Assembly (NCBI RefSeq): GCF_003172955.1
Contig: NZ_QGKR01000177.1
Coordinates: 1 to 49,669 of the forward strand
Direction: 5' to 3'
Length of the DNA stretch: 49,669 nt
From: Micromonospora acroterricola
GTDB lineage: Bacteria > Actinomycetota > Actinomycetes > Mycobacteriales > Micromonosporaceae
The position numbers were made by a program, and so were the translations under genes. The number at the start of each line of letters is the position of its first letter. Within the stretch, counting starts at the first letter, position 1. Shown here piece by piece: positions 17,198-25,833 of this stretch. The notes beneath the pieces were generated by a model. The model ran no database searches and was not told the origin of the DNA. It worked only from the letters and a program-made list of their open reading frames with translations.

Positions 17198-18283
17198 ATG
17201 GTGCGATGGCGGGCGGGGACGGTGGCGGCGCTGCGACGGCAGTGGACCGGGGCGGTGGAGCTGGACGTCGACCTGCCCGACGGCACCCGCATGCGGGCGC
17301 TGGCCTACCCGGAGCTGGTCGGCACACCCGAGCCCGGCGACCGGGTGCTGCTCAACGCCGGGGCGCTGCTGATGGGGCTGGGCACCGGCGGGTACGCCCT
17401 GGTGGTGGCTCTGCCCGACCGGCTGCCGCCGGACCCGCCGGACGCCGGCGACACCCGCGACGCCGGGCACCTCGTCAAGGCCCGCTACACCCCGCTGCAA
17501 CCGATCCTGCTCGGCGTCGACGAGGAGGCGTCCCCGCACCGGGACGTGCTCGCCGAGGCCGACGACCTGGGCGGGCTGCCGGTCGTCACCGCCGACCTGC
17601 ACTCGGCCCTGCCGGCGATCCTGGCCGGCATCAGGGCCGGCGCCCCGCAGGCACGGGTGGCGTACCTGCTCACCGACGGCGGGGCGTTGCCGGCCTGGTT
17701 CTCCCGCACGCTGGCGGGGCTGCGCGCCGAACTGGCGGGCACGATCACCGTCGGGCAGGCGTTCGGCGGGGACCTGGAGGCCACCACCCTGCACGGCGGC
17801 CTGCTCGCCGCCCGGCACGTCCTCGGCGCCGACGTTGCCGTGGTCGCACAGGGGCCCGGCAACCTCGGCACCGGCACCCGCTGGGGTTTCTCCGGGGTCG
17901 CCGTCGGCGAGGCGGTCAACGCTATTGCCACGCTCGGTGGCCGCCCGGTCGGGTCGCTGCGGATCTCCGCTGCCGACCCCCGCCCCCGGCACCGGGGCGT
18001 GTCGCACCACAGCCTCACCGCGTACGGCCGGGTGGCGCTCGCCCCGGCGGAGCTGGTGGTGCCCGACGACCTGGAGCCGGCGTTGGCCGCCGAGGTGGAC
18101 GCGGCGCTGGCTCCTCTGGCCGCCCGGCACCGGATCGTCCGGGTGAGCACCGCCGGCCTCGACGCCGCGTTGCGCGCCAGCGCCGTGCCACTGTCCACGA
18201 TGGGCCGCGGCCTCGACGCCGACCACGCCTACTTCGTCGCGGCGGCGGCGGCCGGCCGCCACGCCACCACCCTGCTCCCCTGA
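17198..18283 (+). CDS. DUF3866 family protein
   Basis: Product of about 361 residues matching the DUF3866 family of actinobacteria and Firmicutes, of unknown role. The protein begins with a beta-rich barrel (VDLPDGTRMRALAYPELVGT, GDRVLLNAGAL), followed by an alpha/beta half with several Gly-rich turns (LLTDGGALPAWFSR, VVAQGPGNLGTGTRWGFSG) and a conserved His cluster (RHRGVSHHSLTAYGRV) that could be catalytic or metal-binding. No signal peptide or membrane segment. The ATG at 17198 is set by a TAGCGT box 7 nt upstream. It follows the CDF gene on the same strand by 60 bp but appears to have its own promoter. Family call is from memory of these motifs; function unknown. Confidence 0.82.
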   Translation: MVRWRAGTVAALRRQWTGAVELDVDLPDGTRMRALAYPELVGTPEPGDRVLLNAGALLMGLGTGGYALVVALPDRLPPDPPDAGDTRDAGHLVKARYTPLQPILLGVDEEASPHRDVLAEADDLGGLPVVTADLHSALPAILAGIRAGAPQARVAYLLTDGGALPAWFSRTLAGLRAELAGTITVGQAFGGDLEATTLHGGLLAARHVLGADVAVVAQGPGNLGTGTRWGFSGVAVGEAVNAIATLGGRPVGSLRISAADPRPRHRGVSHHSLTAYGRVALAPAELVVPDDLEPALAAEVDAALAPLAARHRIVRVSTAGLDAALRASAVPLSTMGRGLDADHAYFVAAAAAGRHATTLLP

Positions 18284-18314
18284 GCCCTCGGCCCGCTTCG
18301 GCCGCGGACGCGGG

Positions 18315-19460
18315 TCAACGGATCACCGGGCGTTGGTCGCGGGGCAGGGCCTCGATCAGTTCCCGGGGCAGGTTGAGGATGTCCGCGCTGACCTGGGGCG
18401 GGGTGTTCGCCATCCACTGGGTCAGCGAGACGGACTCGAACCGGGGCTTGCGGAACATCTCCAGGAAGACCAGCGGCTCGGTGCCGAGGTTCTCGATGTA
18501 GTGGCCGTACGCGAACGGCACGTACCCGACGTCGCCGGCGCGCATGTCGAAGGTGCCGGCCACACCCTGGCTGGCGAACACGCCCATCCGGCCATGGCCG
18601 GAGAGGTAGTACTGCCACTCGTCGTCGGTGGGGTGCCAGTGCAGCTCCCGCATCCCGCCCGGGTCGACCTCCACGAGCGCGGCGCAGATGGTGGTGGATG
18701 CGGCGAACCGTGTCACGTCGGCGATGCGCACCTGGCCGCCCGGGAAGCGCTGCGGCTCCTGCGCGAGAAGCCGGTGGCTCAGCGTGCGCGGCACGTCCCC
18801 GGTCGGGCTCACCACCCGGTCGCGATCCAGCGGCGGCGGCACCTCCCCGGCGAAGATGTACTTCTCCCGCTCCGGGATCGAGTCGAGCTGCTCGGGCCGC
18901 CAGCCGAAGTTCTTCGCCAGCACGTCCCTGGGCGTGTGCGCGAAGTAGTCGCTGATCAGGAACGTGCTGTTCTCCGTGAACGCCCCGTCGTCGAAGACGA
19001 GCAGGAACTCCACGCCCTCGTCGAGGGCCTGGATGTGGTGCGGCACCCCCTGCGGGAAGAACCACAGGTCACCGGCGCGCACGTCGCCGAGGAAGTTGCG
19101 GCCCTCCTGGTCGACCGCGCTGATCCGGGCGCCGCCGTGCGACACGTACGCCCACTCGGACTGCTTGTGCCAGTGCATCTCCCGGTAGGCGCCCGGTTCC
19201 AGCGCCATGTCCACACCGCAGAGTTCGGTGGCGATCGGCAGCTCCCGGACCGTGACCTCGCGGGTCCAGCCGCCGCGCTGGACACGGGTGTGCGCGTCGG
19301 AGAAGGAGAACCGCAGGTTGGGCAGCGTGCCCGCGTCCGTGGTCGGCGGCGTCAGCAGATCCGGGTTCTGCCGGTCCCGGAGCACGTCGCGCGGCCCGGG
19401 ATCCTGCCAGCCGGCCTGCCCCCGCTTCGGCTGTGGCGTCGCGCTGTCCCCGCCCGTCAT
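18315..19460 (-). CDS. oxdC: Bicupin oxalate decarboxylase
   Basis: Cytoplasmic manganese enzyme converting oxalate to formate and CO2. The 381-residue chain has two cupin domains, and its ligands line up with Bacillus subtilis OxdC with an offset of one: His96, His98, Glu102 and His141 in the N-terminal cupin; His274, His276, Glu281 and His320 in the C-terminal one. The catalytic lid (SENS, 161-164 in OxdC) is present as TENS at 162-165, keeping the catalytic Glu163. Glu334 matches OxdC Glu333. No signal peptide, although fungal homologues are secreted. The ATG at 19460 has a G-rich GGAG about 6 nt upstream. It stands alone between DUF3866 and pafA; a formate-using partner is not seen nearby. 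Confidence 0.92.
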   Translation of the reverse strand: MTGGDSATPQPKRGQAGWQDPGPRDVLRDRQNPDLLTPPTTDAGTLPNLRFSFSDAHTRVQRGGWTREVTVRELPIATELCGVDMALEPGAYREMHWHKQSEWAYVSHGGARISAVDQEGRNFLGDVRAGDLWFFPQGVPHHIQALDEGVEFLLVFDDGAFTENSTFLISDYFAHTPRDVLAKNFGWRPEQLDSIPEREKYIFAGEVPPPLDRDRVVSPTGDVPRTLSHRLLAQEPQRFPGGQVRIADVTRFAASTTICAALVEVDPGGMRELHWHPTDDEWQYYLSGHGRMGVFASQGVAGTFDMRAGDVGYVPFAYGHYIENLGTEPLVFLEMFRKPRFESVSLTQWMANTPPQVSADILNLPRELIEALPRDQRPVIR

Positions 19461-19595
19461 CGCTCGCTCCCCCCGTCGGCCTGCCCCGAGGCCACCGGGG
19501 CGCCGCGGAGCGCGGACGTCCGGTGACCGGCGACGACGGTTACCCGGCCGGGAGGCACGGACGGGCCAGCGGTGGCCCGGCCGGGCCAGCGGGGA

Positions 19596-19790
19596 TCAGG
19601 CGAGGAAGATGAGGGCGAGCCAGCCGCCCACGATGAGCACCAGCGCCAGGGCCAGCACCCAGGTCGGCACGGTGTACTCGCCGCGCCGGTTGCGGTCGAT
19701 CTCGGCGCGGATCTTCTCCCGCCGGCGTTCGACCCAGTTCTGCCGCTCGGCGCCGCGCTCGGAGCGGTCGGGAGGTCCGGAAGTCGTCAT
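19596..19790 (-). CDS. Small C-tail membrane protein
   Basis: Product of 64 residues, not recognised. The N-terminal 40 residues are highly charged (RREKIRAEIDRNRRGEYTVP), followed by one membrane helix (about 44-63, WVLALALVLIVGGWLALIFL) that ends at the C-terminus. This suggests a cytoplasm-facing tail-anchored protein. It lies 67 nt downstream of pafA on the same strand and could be co-transcribed with it. A TAGGCT box lies 9 nt before the ATG at 19790. Codon use matches real genes and the charge-then-helix pattern is unlikely in a random frame. Confidence 0.75.
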   Translation of the reverse strand: MTTSGPPDRSERGAERQNWVERRREKIRAEIDRNRRGEYTVPTWVLALALVLIVGGWLALIFLA

Positions 19791-19857
19791 GGCGCGCCCA
19801 GCCTACCGGGCCGGCCGACCCCGCCGGCGGACACCACCGCCGGGGCCGGCACACCGG

Positions 19858-21216
19858 TCACATGCTGGCGATCAGCCGCTCCACCCGTTCGTCGTACGCC
19901 CGGAACGGGTCCTTGCAGAGCACGGTGCGCTGCGCCTGGTCGTTGAGCTTCAGGTGCACCCAGTCGACGGTGAAGTCGCGCCGCTTCTCCTGCGCGTGCC
20001 GGATGAACTCGCCGCGCAGCCGGGCCCGGGTGGTCTGCGGTGGAGTCTCCTTGGCCTCGAAGATCTCCGGGTCGGTGGCCACCCGGTCCACCTCCCCGCG
20101 GCGCTCCAGCAGCCCGTAGAGGCCACGACCGCGGCGCACGTCGTGGTAGGCCAGGTCCATCTGCGCCACCCGGGGGTGGGACAGCGGCAGGTCGTGCTTG
20201 CGCTGGTAGCGCTCGATCAACCGCAGCTTGCTGACCCAGTCGATCTCCCGGGAGACGGGCTCCAGGTCACCGGTCTCCACGGCGTGCAGCACCCGGCCCC
20301 ACAGCTCGACCACCCGCTTGGCCGCCTGGTCGCCGCCGCGGCGCTCCACGAACTCGGTGGCCTTGGCGAGGTATTCCTGCTGGATGTCCAGCGCGCTGAC
20401 CTCCTTGCCGGAGGCCAACCGCACCTTGCGCCGGCCGGTGATGTCGTGCGAGACCTCCCGGATCGCCCGGATCGGGTTCTCCAGCGACAGGTCGCGCATC
20501 ACCACCCCGGCCTCGATCATCCGCAGCACGATGTCGGCGGTGCCGACCTTGAGCAGCGTGGTGACCTCGTTCATGTTGGAGTCGCCGACGATCACGTGCA
20601 GCCGCCGGTAGCGCTCGGCGTCGGCGTGCGGCTCGTCCCGCGTGTTGATGATCGGGCGGCTGCGGGTGGTCGCCGAGGAGACGCCCTCCCAGATGTGCTC
20701 CGCCCGCTGCGACAGGCAGTAGACAGCGCCGCGCGGGGTCTGCAGGACCTTGCCGGCCCCGCAGATCAACTGCCGGGTGACGAGGAACGGGATGAGCACG
20801 TCGGCGAGCCGCCCGAACTCGCCGTGGCGGGAGACGAGGTAGTTCTCGTGGCAGCCGTACGAGTTGCCGGCCGAGTCGGTGTTGTTCTTGAACAGGTAGA
20901 TCTCACCCGCGATGCCCTCGTCGTGCAGCCGCTTCTCCGCGTCGACGAGGAGCCCCTCCAGGATCCGCTCGCCGGCCCGGTCGTGGGCCACCAGGTCGGT
21001 CACCGAGTCGCACTCCGGTGTCGCGTACTCCGGGTGCGACCCGACGTCCAGGTAGAGCCGGGCCCCGTTACGCAGGAAGACGTTGCTCGACCGGCCCCAG
21101 GACACGACGCGACGGAACAGATACCGCGCGACCTCGTCCGGGGACAGCCGCCGCTGCCCGCGATAGGTGCAGGTGACGCCGTACTCGGTCTCGAGGCCGA
21201 AGATTCGCCGCTCCAT
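19858..21216 (-). CDS. pafA: Pup-protein ligase PafA
   Basis: Ligates the C-terminal Glu of Pup to substrate lysines with ATP, through a gamma-glutamyl phosphate. At 452 residues it matches the length recalled for the mycobacterial enzyme. The glutamine-synthetase-like active site is intact: IFGLETEYG at 5-13 with the Mg-binding Glu, the [15 protein letters not shown] segment with Asp57, [20 protein letters not shown], and [19 protein letters not shown]. It lacks the extra loop present in Dop. The ATG at 21216 follows a TAATGT box by 6 nt. It lies between rmlC (69 bp upstream) and the small membrane protein, well away from pup because the rhamnose cassette intervenes. Confidence 0.97.
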   Translation of the reverse strand: MERRIFGLETEYGVTCTYRGQRRLSPDEVARYLFRRVVSWGRSSNVFLRNGARLYLDVGSHPEYATPECDSVTDLVAHDRAGERILEGLLVDAEKRLHDEGIAGEIYLFKNNTDSAGNSYGCHENYLVSRHGEFGRLADVLIPFLVTRQLICGAGKVLQTPRGAVYCLSQRAEHIWEGVSSATTRSRPIINTRDEPHADAERYRRLHVIVGDSNMNEVTTLLKVGTADIVLRMIEAGVVMRDLSLENPIRAIREVSHDITGRRKVRLASGKEVSALDIQQEYLAKATEFVERRGGDQAAKRVVELWGRVLHAVETGDLEPVSREIDWVSKLRLIERYQRKHDLPLSHPRVAQMDLAYHDVRRGRGLYGLLERRGEVDRVATDPEIFEAKETPPQTTRARLRGEFIRHAQEKRRDFTVDWVHLKLNDQAQRTVLCKDPFRAYDERVERLIASM

Positions 21217-21222
21217 GGTGTG

Positions 21223-21228
21223 ACATTA
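21223..21228 (-). promoter_or_regulatory. -10 box of pafA (leaderless)
   Basis: TAATGT on the minus strand, 6 nt before the pafA ATG. It implies that pafA does not depend only on the upstream rmlAC promoter. Confidence 0.5.
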
Positions 21229-21284
21229 GCCGCCCGGAGGCCCCGTTCGTCACTGTCACACCACAGGTCGTACGCCCGGGCCGG

Positions 21285-21908
21285 TCACATACCGGCTGAG
21301 TGCGACATTCCGTCCTGCCCGAGGCTCGCCACGAACGAACGACAGGCGTCGTACTCCGGCAACAGCCCGCGCTCGCGCGCCTGCGCCAGCGTCGGCGCCG
21401 CGTCGTCGCGGGCGGACAGCAGCGGGGTGTCGGCCGGCCACTCGATGCCCAGCTCCTCGTCGAGCGGGTGCACCGCGTGCTCGCCGGTCGGGTTGTAGGT
21501 GGCCGAGCAGAGGTAGCTCAGGGTCGCGTCGTCGCTCAACGCGCAGAAACCGTGCCCCAGCCCCTCGCTGAGGTAGACCGCCCGCCGGTCGGTGTCGTCC
21601 AGCCGGACGCCCTCCCACCGGCCGAAGGTCGGCGAGCCCACCCGCAGGTCCACCACCACGTCGAGCACCGCGCCCCGCACGCAGGTGACGTACTTGGCCT
21701 GGCCGGGCGGCACGTCGGCGAAGTGGATGCCGCGCACCACCCCGCGCGCGGAGACCGACAGGTTGGCCTGGGCCAGCCGCAGCGGGTGCCCCACCGCCTC
21801 GGCGAGCCGGTCGAAGCGGTACCACTCCATGAACATCCCGCGCGGGTCGCCGTGCTGCTGGGGAGTGATCTCCCAGGCGCCCTCGATGCCCAGCTCCCGG
21901 ATCTTCAC
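21285..21908 (-). CDS. rmlC: dTDP-4-dehydrorhamnose 3,5-epimerase RmlC
   Basis: Third step of dTDP-L-rhamnose synthesis, epimerising the 4-keto sugar at C3 and C5. The 207-residue product has the RmlC cupin core: [20 protein letters not shown], the catalytic His in [19 protein letters not shown], and [17 protein letters not shown] with the second active-site residues. The GTG at 21908 overlaps the rmlA stop (GTGA), so the two are translationally coupled. The larger open frame running to 22844 is a frame artefact across rmlA. Product is cytoplasmic. Confidence 0.95.
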   Translation of the reverse strand: MKIRELGIEGAWEITPQQHGDPRGMFMEWYRFDRLAEAVGHPLRLAQANLSVSARGVVRGIHFADVPPGQAKYVTCVRGAVLDVVVDLRVGSPTFGRWEGVRLDDTDRRAVYLSEGLGHGFCALSDDATLSYLCSATYNPTGEHAVHPLDEELGIEWPADTPLLSARDDAAPTLAQARERGLLPEYDACRSFVASLGQDGMSHSAGM

Positions 21909-22792
21909 CGGCCCACCTGCGGGCCGTGCCCCTCGGCGAGGAGACGCAGCAGGTAGTCGCCGTAGCCGCTCTTGGTCAGCGGCTCGGCGAGCGCGCGCAG
22001 CTGCGCGTCGTCGATCAGGCCGGCCCGCCAGGCCACCTCCTCGACGCAGCCGATCTTCAGGCCCTGGCGTTCCTCGACCACGCGGACGAACTCGCCCGCC
22101 TGCATCATCGAGGTGAAGGTGCCGGTGTCCAGCCAGGCGGTGCCCCGGTCCAGCACGGTCACCGACAGCTCCCCGGTCTCCCGGTACGCCTCGTTGACCG
22201 CGGTGATCTCCAGCTCGCCACGGGCGCTGGGGGTCAGCTTGCCGGCGATGTCGACGACCCGGTTGTCGTAGAAGTACAGCCCCGGCACCGCGTAGCGGGA
22301 CTTCGGCCGGGCCGGCTTCTCCTCGATCGAGAGCACCCGACCGTCGGCGTCGAAGTCGACCACCCCGTACTCCTGGGGGTTGGCCACGGGGTAGGCGAAG
22401 ACCCGGCCGCCGATCAGGTCGCTGTGGTCGGCGAGCTGCCGGCCCAGGCCGACGCCGTGGAAGATGTTGTCGCCGAGGATCAGCGCCACCGAGTCGTCGC
22501 CGATGAAGTCCGCACCGAGGATGAACGCCTGCGCGATGCCCTCCGGGCGGGCCTGGCTGAGGTACTCCAGCCGCAGCCCGAGCTGACTGCCGTCGCCGAG
22601 CAGCCGGCGGAACTGGTCCTGGTCCTCCGGTGTGGTGATCACCAGGATCTCCCGAACCCCGGACATCACCAGGGTGGAGAGCGGATAATAGATCATCGGC
22701 TTGTCGAACACCGGCATCAGCTGCTTGGACACCGCCCGGGTGATCGGCCAGAGCCGGGATCCGGTGCCACCGGCGAGTAGGATTCCGCGCAC
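21905..22792 (-). CDS. rmlA: Glucose-1-phosphate thymidylyltransferase RmlA
   Basis: First step of dTDP-rhamnose synthesis: dTTP plus glucose-1-phosphate gives dTDP-glucose. The 295-residue product starts with the nucleotide-binding loop [20 protein letters not shown] and contains the expected [21 protein letters not shown] and [20 protein letters not shown] segments. The GTG at 22792 follows a TAGGCT box by 6 nt. It diverges from rmlB; the two promoters share an 87-bp gap, allowing joint control of the four rml genes. Confidence 0.96.
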   Translation of the reverse strand: MRGILLAGGTGSRLWPITRAVSKQLMPVFDKPMIYYPLSTLVMSGVREILVITTPEDQDQFRRLLGDGSQLGLRLEYLSQARPEGIAQAFILGADFIGDDSVALILGDNIFHGVGLGRQLADHSDLIGGRVFAYPVANPQEYGVVDFDADGRVLSIEEKPARPKSRYAVPGLYFYDNRVVDIAGKLTPSARGELEITAVNEAYRETGELSVTVLDRGTAWLDTGTFTSMMQAGEFVRVVEERQGLKIGCVEEVAWRAGLIDDAQLRALAEPLTKSGYGDYLLRLLAEGHGPQVGR

Positions 22793-22798
22793 CGACGG

Positions 22799-22804
22799 AG
22801 CCTA
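22799..22804 (-). promoter_or_regulatory. -10 box of rmlAC (leaderless)
   Basis: TAGGCT on the minus strand, 6 nt before the rmlA GTG. Confidence 0.5.
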
Positions 22805-22864
22805 CCGGCACGGCCGGCGGCCGTTCGCGGGGGTCGCGTCCCACGGTCGCCGCCGCGTTTCGCG

Positions 22865-22870
22865 TACACT
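22865..22870 (+). promoter_or_regulatory. -10 box of the rmlBD operon
   Basis: TACACT followed by 9 nt and the rmlB GTG at 22880; no Shine-Dalgarno sequence, so a leaderless or very short leader is likely. Confidence 0.5.
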
Positions 22871-22879
22871 TCCGGACCC

Positions 22880-23881
22880 GTGAGGATCCTCGTCACCGGC
22901 GGAGCCGGATTCATCGGGTCGGAGTACGTTCGCCTGCTGCTGGGCAAGCCCCTGGGCAGCGCCGCGAGCGTTCCCGCGCTCGAACCGGCGGTCGTGACCG
23001 TGCTCGACGCGTTGACCTACTCGGGCAACCCGGCCAACCTCGACCCGGTGCGCGACGACCCCCGGCTGCGGTTCGTGCAGGGCGACATCTGCGACGCGGC
23101 CGTGGTCGACGAGGTGGTCGCCGGGCACGACGTCATCGTGCACTTCGCGGCAGAATCGCACGTCGACCGCTCGATCGCCGGCGCCGCCCCGTTCGTCACC
23201 ACCAACGTGCTCGGCACCCAGACCCTGCTGGACGCGGCGCTGCGCCACGGCACCGGCCGGTTCGTGCACGTCTCCACCGACGAGGTCTACGGCTCGATCG
23301 ACACCGGATCCTGGACCGAGACGTGGCCCCTCGCCCCGAACTCGCCGTACTCGGCCTCCAAGGCCGGCTCCGACCTGCTCGCCCTGGCCTACCACCGCAC
23401 CCACGGCATGGACGTGGTGGTCACCCGCTGCTCCAACAACTACGGGCCGTACCAGTTCCCCGAGAAGGTCATCCCGCTGTTCGTCACCAACCTGCTCGAC
23501 GGCGGCACCGTCCCGCTCTACGGCGACGGCGGCAACGTCCGGGACTGGCTGCACGTGCACGACCACTGCCGCGGCATCGCGCTCGTCCAGCAGAAGGGCC
23601 GCGCCGGCGAGGTCTACAACATCGGTGGCGGCACCGAGCTGACCAACAAGGAACTCACCGGCCGGCTGCTGGAAGCCTGCGGCGCCGGCTGGGAGCGGGT
23701 CGTCCCGGTTGCCGACCGCAAGGGCCACGACCGCCGCTACTCGCTGGACATCACCAAGATCAGCGAAGAGCTGGGGTACGCCCCGAGCATCGACCTGGAC
23801 CGCGGCCTCGCCGACACCGTGCGCTGGTACCGGGACAACCGGGCCTGGTGGGAGCCGCTGAAGTCGGCCCCGGCCGCATGA
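22880..23881 (+). CDS. rmlB: dTDP-glucose 4,6-dehydratase RmlB
   Basis: Second step of dTDP-rhamnose synthesis, an NAD-dependent SDR. The 333-residue protein has the Rossmann GGAGFIGSEYVR at the N-terminus, VHVSTDEVYGS, the catalytic YSASKAGSD Tyr-Lys pair, and RCSNNYGPYQFPEKVIPLFV. The GTG at 22880 starts immediately before the glycine-rich loop. It is the first gene of a tightly packed plus-strand operon (rmlB, rmlD, DUF2304, GT2, flippase, GT2), in which every junction overlaps by a few bases. Confidence 0.97.
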   Translation: MRILVTGGAGFIGSEYVRLLLGKPLGSAASVPALEPAVVTVLDALTYSGNPANLDPVRDDPRLRFVQGDICDAAVVDEVVAGHDVIVHFAAESHVDRSIAGAAPFVTTNVLGTQTLLDAALRHGTGRFVHVSTDEVYGSIDTGSWTETWPLAPNSPYSASKAGSDLLALAYHRTHGMDVVVTRCSNNYGPYQFPEKVIPLFVTNLLDGGTVPLYGDGGNVRDWLHVHDHCRGIALVQQKGRAGEVYNIGGGTELTNKELTGRLLEACGAGWERVVPVADRKGHDRRYSLDITKISEELGYAPSIDLDRGLADTVRWYRDNRAWWEPLKSAPAA

Positions 23882-24771
23882 CCCGACTGCTCGTCACCGG
23901 TTCCGGCGGGATGCTCGGCCGGGACCTGGTCGCCGTGCTCGACACCCGGCCGGACCTGAAGGTGACCGCCGCCACCCGTACCGACCTGGACCTCACCGAC
24001 GCCGCGGCGGTCCGCGCCACGGTCGCCGGACACGACGTCGTGATCAACGCCGCGGCGTGGACCGACGTCGACGGCGCCGAGGCCGACGAGGCCGCCGCCA
24101 CGCTGGTCAACGGCGACGGCGTCGCCCACCTCGCCACGGCGTGCGCGGACACCGGGTCCCGCCTGATCCAGGTCTCCACCGACTACGTCCTCGCCGGCGA
24201 CGCCGACACCCCGTACGCCGAGGACGCCCCCACCGCCCCCGTCAACGCGTACGGCCGCAGCAAGCTCGCCGGCGAACGGGCCGTCGCCCGGCTGCTGCCC
24301 GACACCGGTTACGTCGTGCGTACCGCCTGGCTGTACGGCGCCCACGGCCCGAACTTCGTCTCCACCATGCTCCGGCTCGCCGAGCAGCGGGAGCACCTCG
24401 ACGTGGTCGACGACCAGCACGGCCAGCCCACCTGGTCGTACGTCCTCGCCGAGCGGCTGGTGGCGCTGGCCGACGCGGCGCTGGCCGGGCTGGCCGTCCC
24501 CGGCGTCTACCACGGCACCTGCACCGGCCGCACCACCTGGTACGGGCTCGCGCGGGAGGCCTTCGCGCTGCGTGGGCTGGACCCGGACCGGATCAGACCC
24601 ACCACCAGCGACCGCTTTCGGCGTCCCGCTCCCCGACCGGCGTACAGTGTGCTATCGCATGGCCGTTGGGCCGCTGCGGGTCTGCCACCTCTGCCGGACT
24701 GGCGGGCCACGCTGGGTGCCGCTCTCGCCTCCCCCACCGCTTCGCCCGCCGCCCCGTGGAAGGTCACATGA
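23878..24771 (+). CDS. rmlD: dTDP-4-dehydrorhamnose reductase RmlD
   Basis: Final step of dTDP-L-rhamnose synthesis, NADPH-dependent. The 297-residue protein has LVTGSGGMLGRDLV at the N-terminus, VINAAAWTDVDGAEADEA, VSTDYVLAG and the YGRSKLAGE catalytic Tyr-Lys pair. The ATG at 23878 overlaps the rmlB stop (ATGA). With rmlA, rmlB and rmlC this gives the complete rhamnose donor pathway within 3.5 kb. Confidence 0.95.
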   Translation: MTRLLVTGSGGMLGRDLVAVLDTRPDLKVTAATRTDLDLTDAAAVRATVAGHDVVINAAAWTDVDGAEADEAAATLVNGDGVAHLATACADTGSRLIQVSTDYVLAGDADTPYAEDAPTAPVNAYGRSKLAGERAVARLLPDTGYVVRTAWLYGAHGPNFVSTMLRLAEQREHLDVVDDQHGQPTWSYVLAERLVALADAALAGLAVPGVYHGTCTGRTTWYGLAREAFALRGLDPDRIRPTTSDRFRRPAPRPAYSVLSHGRWAAAGLPPLPDWRATLGAALASPTASPAAPWKVT

Positions 24772-25139
24772 AACTCACCCTCGTCACTGGCCTGACCGGC
24801 CTGATACTCCTGGCCACCATCATCGAGCTGCTGCGCCGCCGGCAGCTGCGCGAGAAGTACGGCATGCTCTGGCTGGGCGTGCTGGTGATCGTGATCCCGC
24901 TGTCCCTCTTCCCCCGGCTGCTCGACAACGTCGCCGAACTCCTCGGTGTCGCCTCCGGTGTCAGCCTCGTGCTCTTCCTCGGCATCGTCTTCCTGCTGCT
25001 GGTCTGCGTGCACCTCAGCTGGGAGGTCAGTGCCCTGGAGGAGGAGACCCGCACCCTGGCCGAAGACTTCGCCCTGCTCCGCGCCCAGATCGAGGCGGAC
25101 AAGGCAGCCCGAGACGAACTGGTGTCGACCGATGGTTAA
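24768..25139 (+). CDS. DUF2304 small membrane protein
   Basis: Product of 123 residues with three hydrophobic helices (about 4-20, 33-50 and 65-85) and a C-terminal charged coiled-coil (SALEEETRTLAEDFALLRAQ). The KYGMLWLGVLVIVIPLSLFP segment is typical of DUF2304, a family repeatedly found beside glycosyltransferases in polysaccharide loci. It overlaps rmlD upstream (ATGA) and the glycosyltransferase downstream by 8 nt, so all three are coupled. By analogy with small GtrA-like and EmrE-like partners it may help flip the lipid-linked sugar made by the next gene; that is inference. Confidence 0.85.
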   Translation: MKLTLVTGLTGLILLATIIELLRRRQLREKYGMLWLGVLVIVIPLSLFPRLLDNVAELLGVASGVSLVLFLGIVFLLLVCVHLSWEVSALEEETRTLAEDFALLRAQIEADKAARDELVSTDG

Positions 25140-25833
25140 CGGCAAGCGCACCCTGATCATCATCCCGGCTCTCAACGAGTCGGGCTCCATCGCCGACGTC
25201 GTCGGCGAGGTCCGCGGCGAGCTGCCCGGCGTGGACGTGCTGGTGGTCGACGACGGCTCCACCGACCGCACCGCGGCCGTCGCCGCCGCGGCCGGCGCCC
25301 GGGTCGCGAAGCTGCCGTACAACCTGGGAGTCGGCGGCGCGATGCGTCTCGGCTACCGGTACGCCCGCGACCACGACTACGACGTGGCCATCCAGGTGGA
25401 CGCCGACGGCCAGCACGACCCGCGCTACGTGCCGAAGCTCGTCGACATGCTCGAGGACAACGACCTGATCATCGGCGCCCGGTTCGCCGGTGAGGGTGAC
25501 TACAGCGTCCGCGGCCCCCGCCGCTGGGCGATGGTCATGCTCTCCGCCGTGCTGTCCCGGGTCGCCCGCACCAAGCTCACCGACACCACGTCCGGTTTCC
25601 GGGCGGCCAACCGGCGGGTGATCGAGATGTTCGCCAGCTGGTACCCGGCCGAGTACCTCGGCGACACCGTCGAGACTCTGGTGCACACCGCCCGCCGCGG
25701 CTACCGGATCCGGCAGGTGCCGGTGGCCATGCGCAAGCGGATGGCCGGCACCCCCAGCCACTCCCCCGCCAAGGCGATGATCTACCTGGGTCGGGCGTTC
25801 GCGGTGCTCACGCTGGCGCTCATCCGCCGGTGA
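25132..25833 (+). CDS. Family 2 glycosyltransferase, polyprenyl-phosphate sugar synthase type
   Basis: GT-A enzyme of 233 residues resembling dolichol-/polyprenyl-phosphate mannose or glucose synthases. It has LIIIPALNESGSIADVV at the N-terminus, VVDDGSTDRT (DDGS at 40-43), the metal-binding DADGQHD at 90-96 and DTTSGFRAANRRV. There is no C-terminal membrane domain, so it probably relies on partners such as DUF2304 for membrane association. The ATG at 25132 overlaps the upstream gene; the next gene overlaps its stop (GTGA). Donor and acceptor are not identifiable; the rml genes suggest a rhamnose-containing glycan. Confidence 0.9.
   Translation: MVNGKRTLIIIPALNESGSIADVVGEVRGELPGVDVLVVDDGSTDRTAAVAAAAGARVAKLPYNLGVGGAMRLGYRYARDHDYDVAIQVDADGQHDPRYVPKLVDMLEDNDLIIGARFAGEGDYSVRGPRRWAMVMLSAVLSRVARTKLTDTTSGFRAANRRVIEMFASWYPAEYLGDTVETLVHTARRGYRIRQVPVAMRKRMAGTPSHSPAKAMIYLGRAFAVLTLALIRR

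Noticed and set aside
16532..18262. A 576-codon minus-strand frame opposite the CDF and DUF3866 genes
   Set aside because: It is the antisense image of the real genes; composition is His/Gln/Gly-rich and no start signal exists.
19207..21498. A 763-codon plus-strand frame across oxdC, the small membrane gene and pafA
   Set aside because: It is antisense to three well-supported genes, and its Pro/Arg/Gly-rich product has no family motifs.
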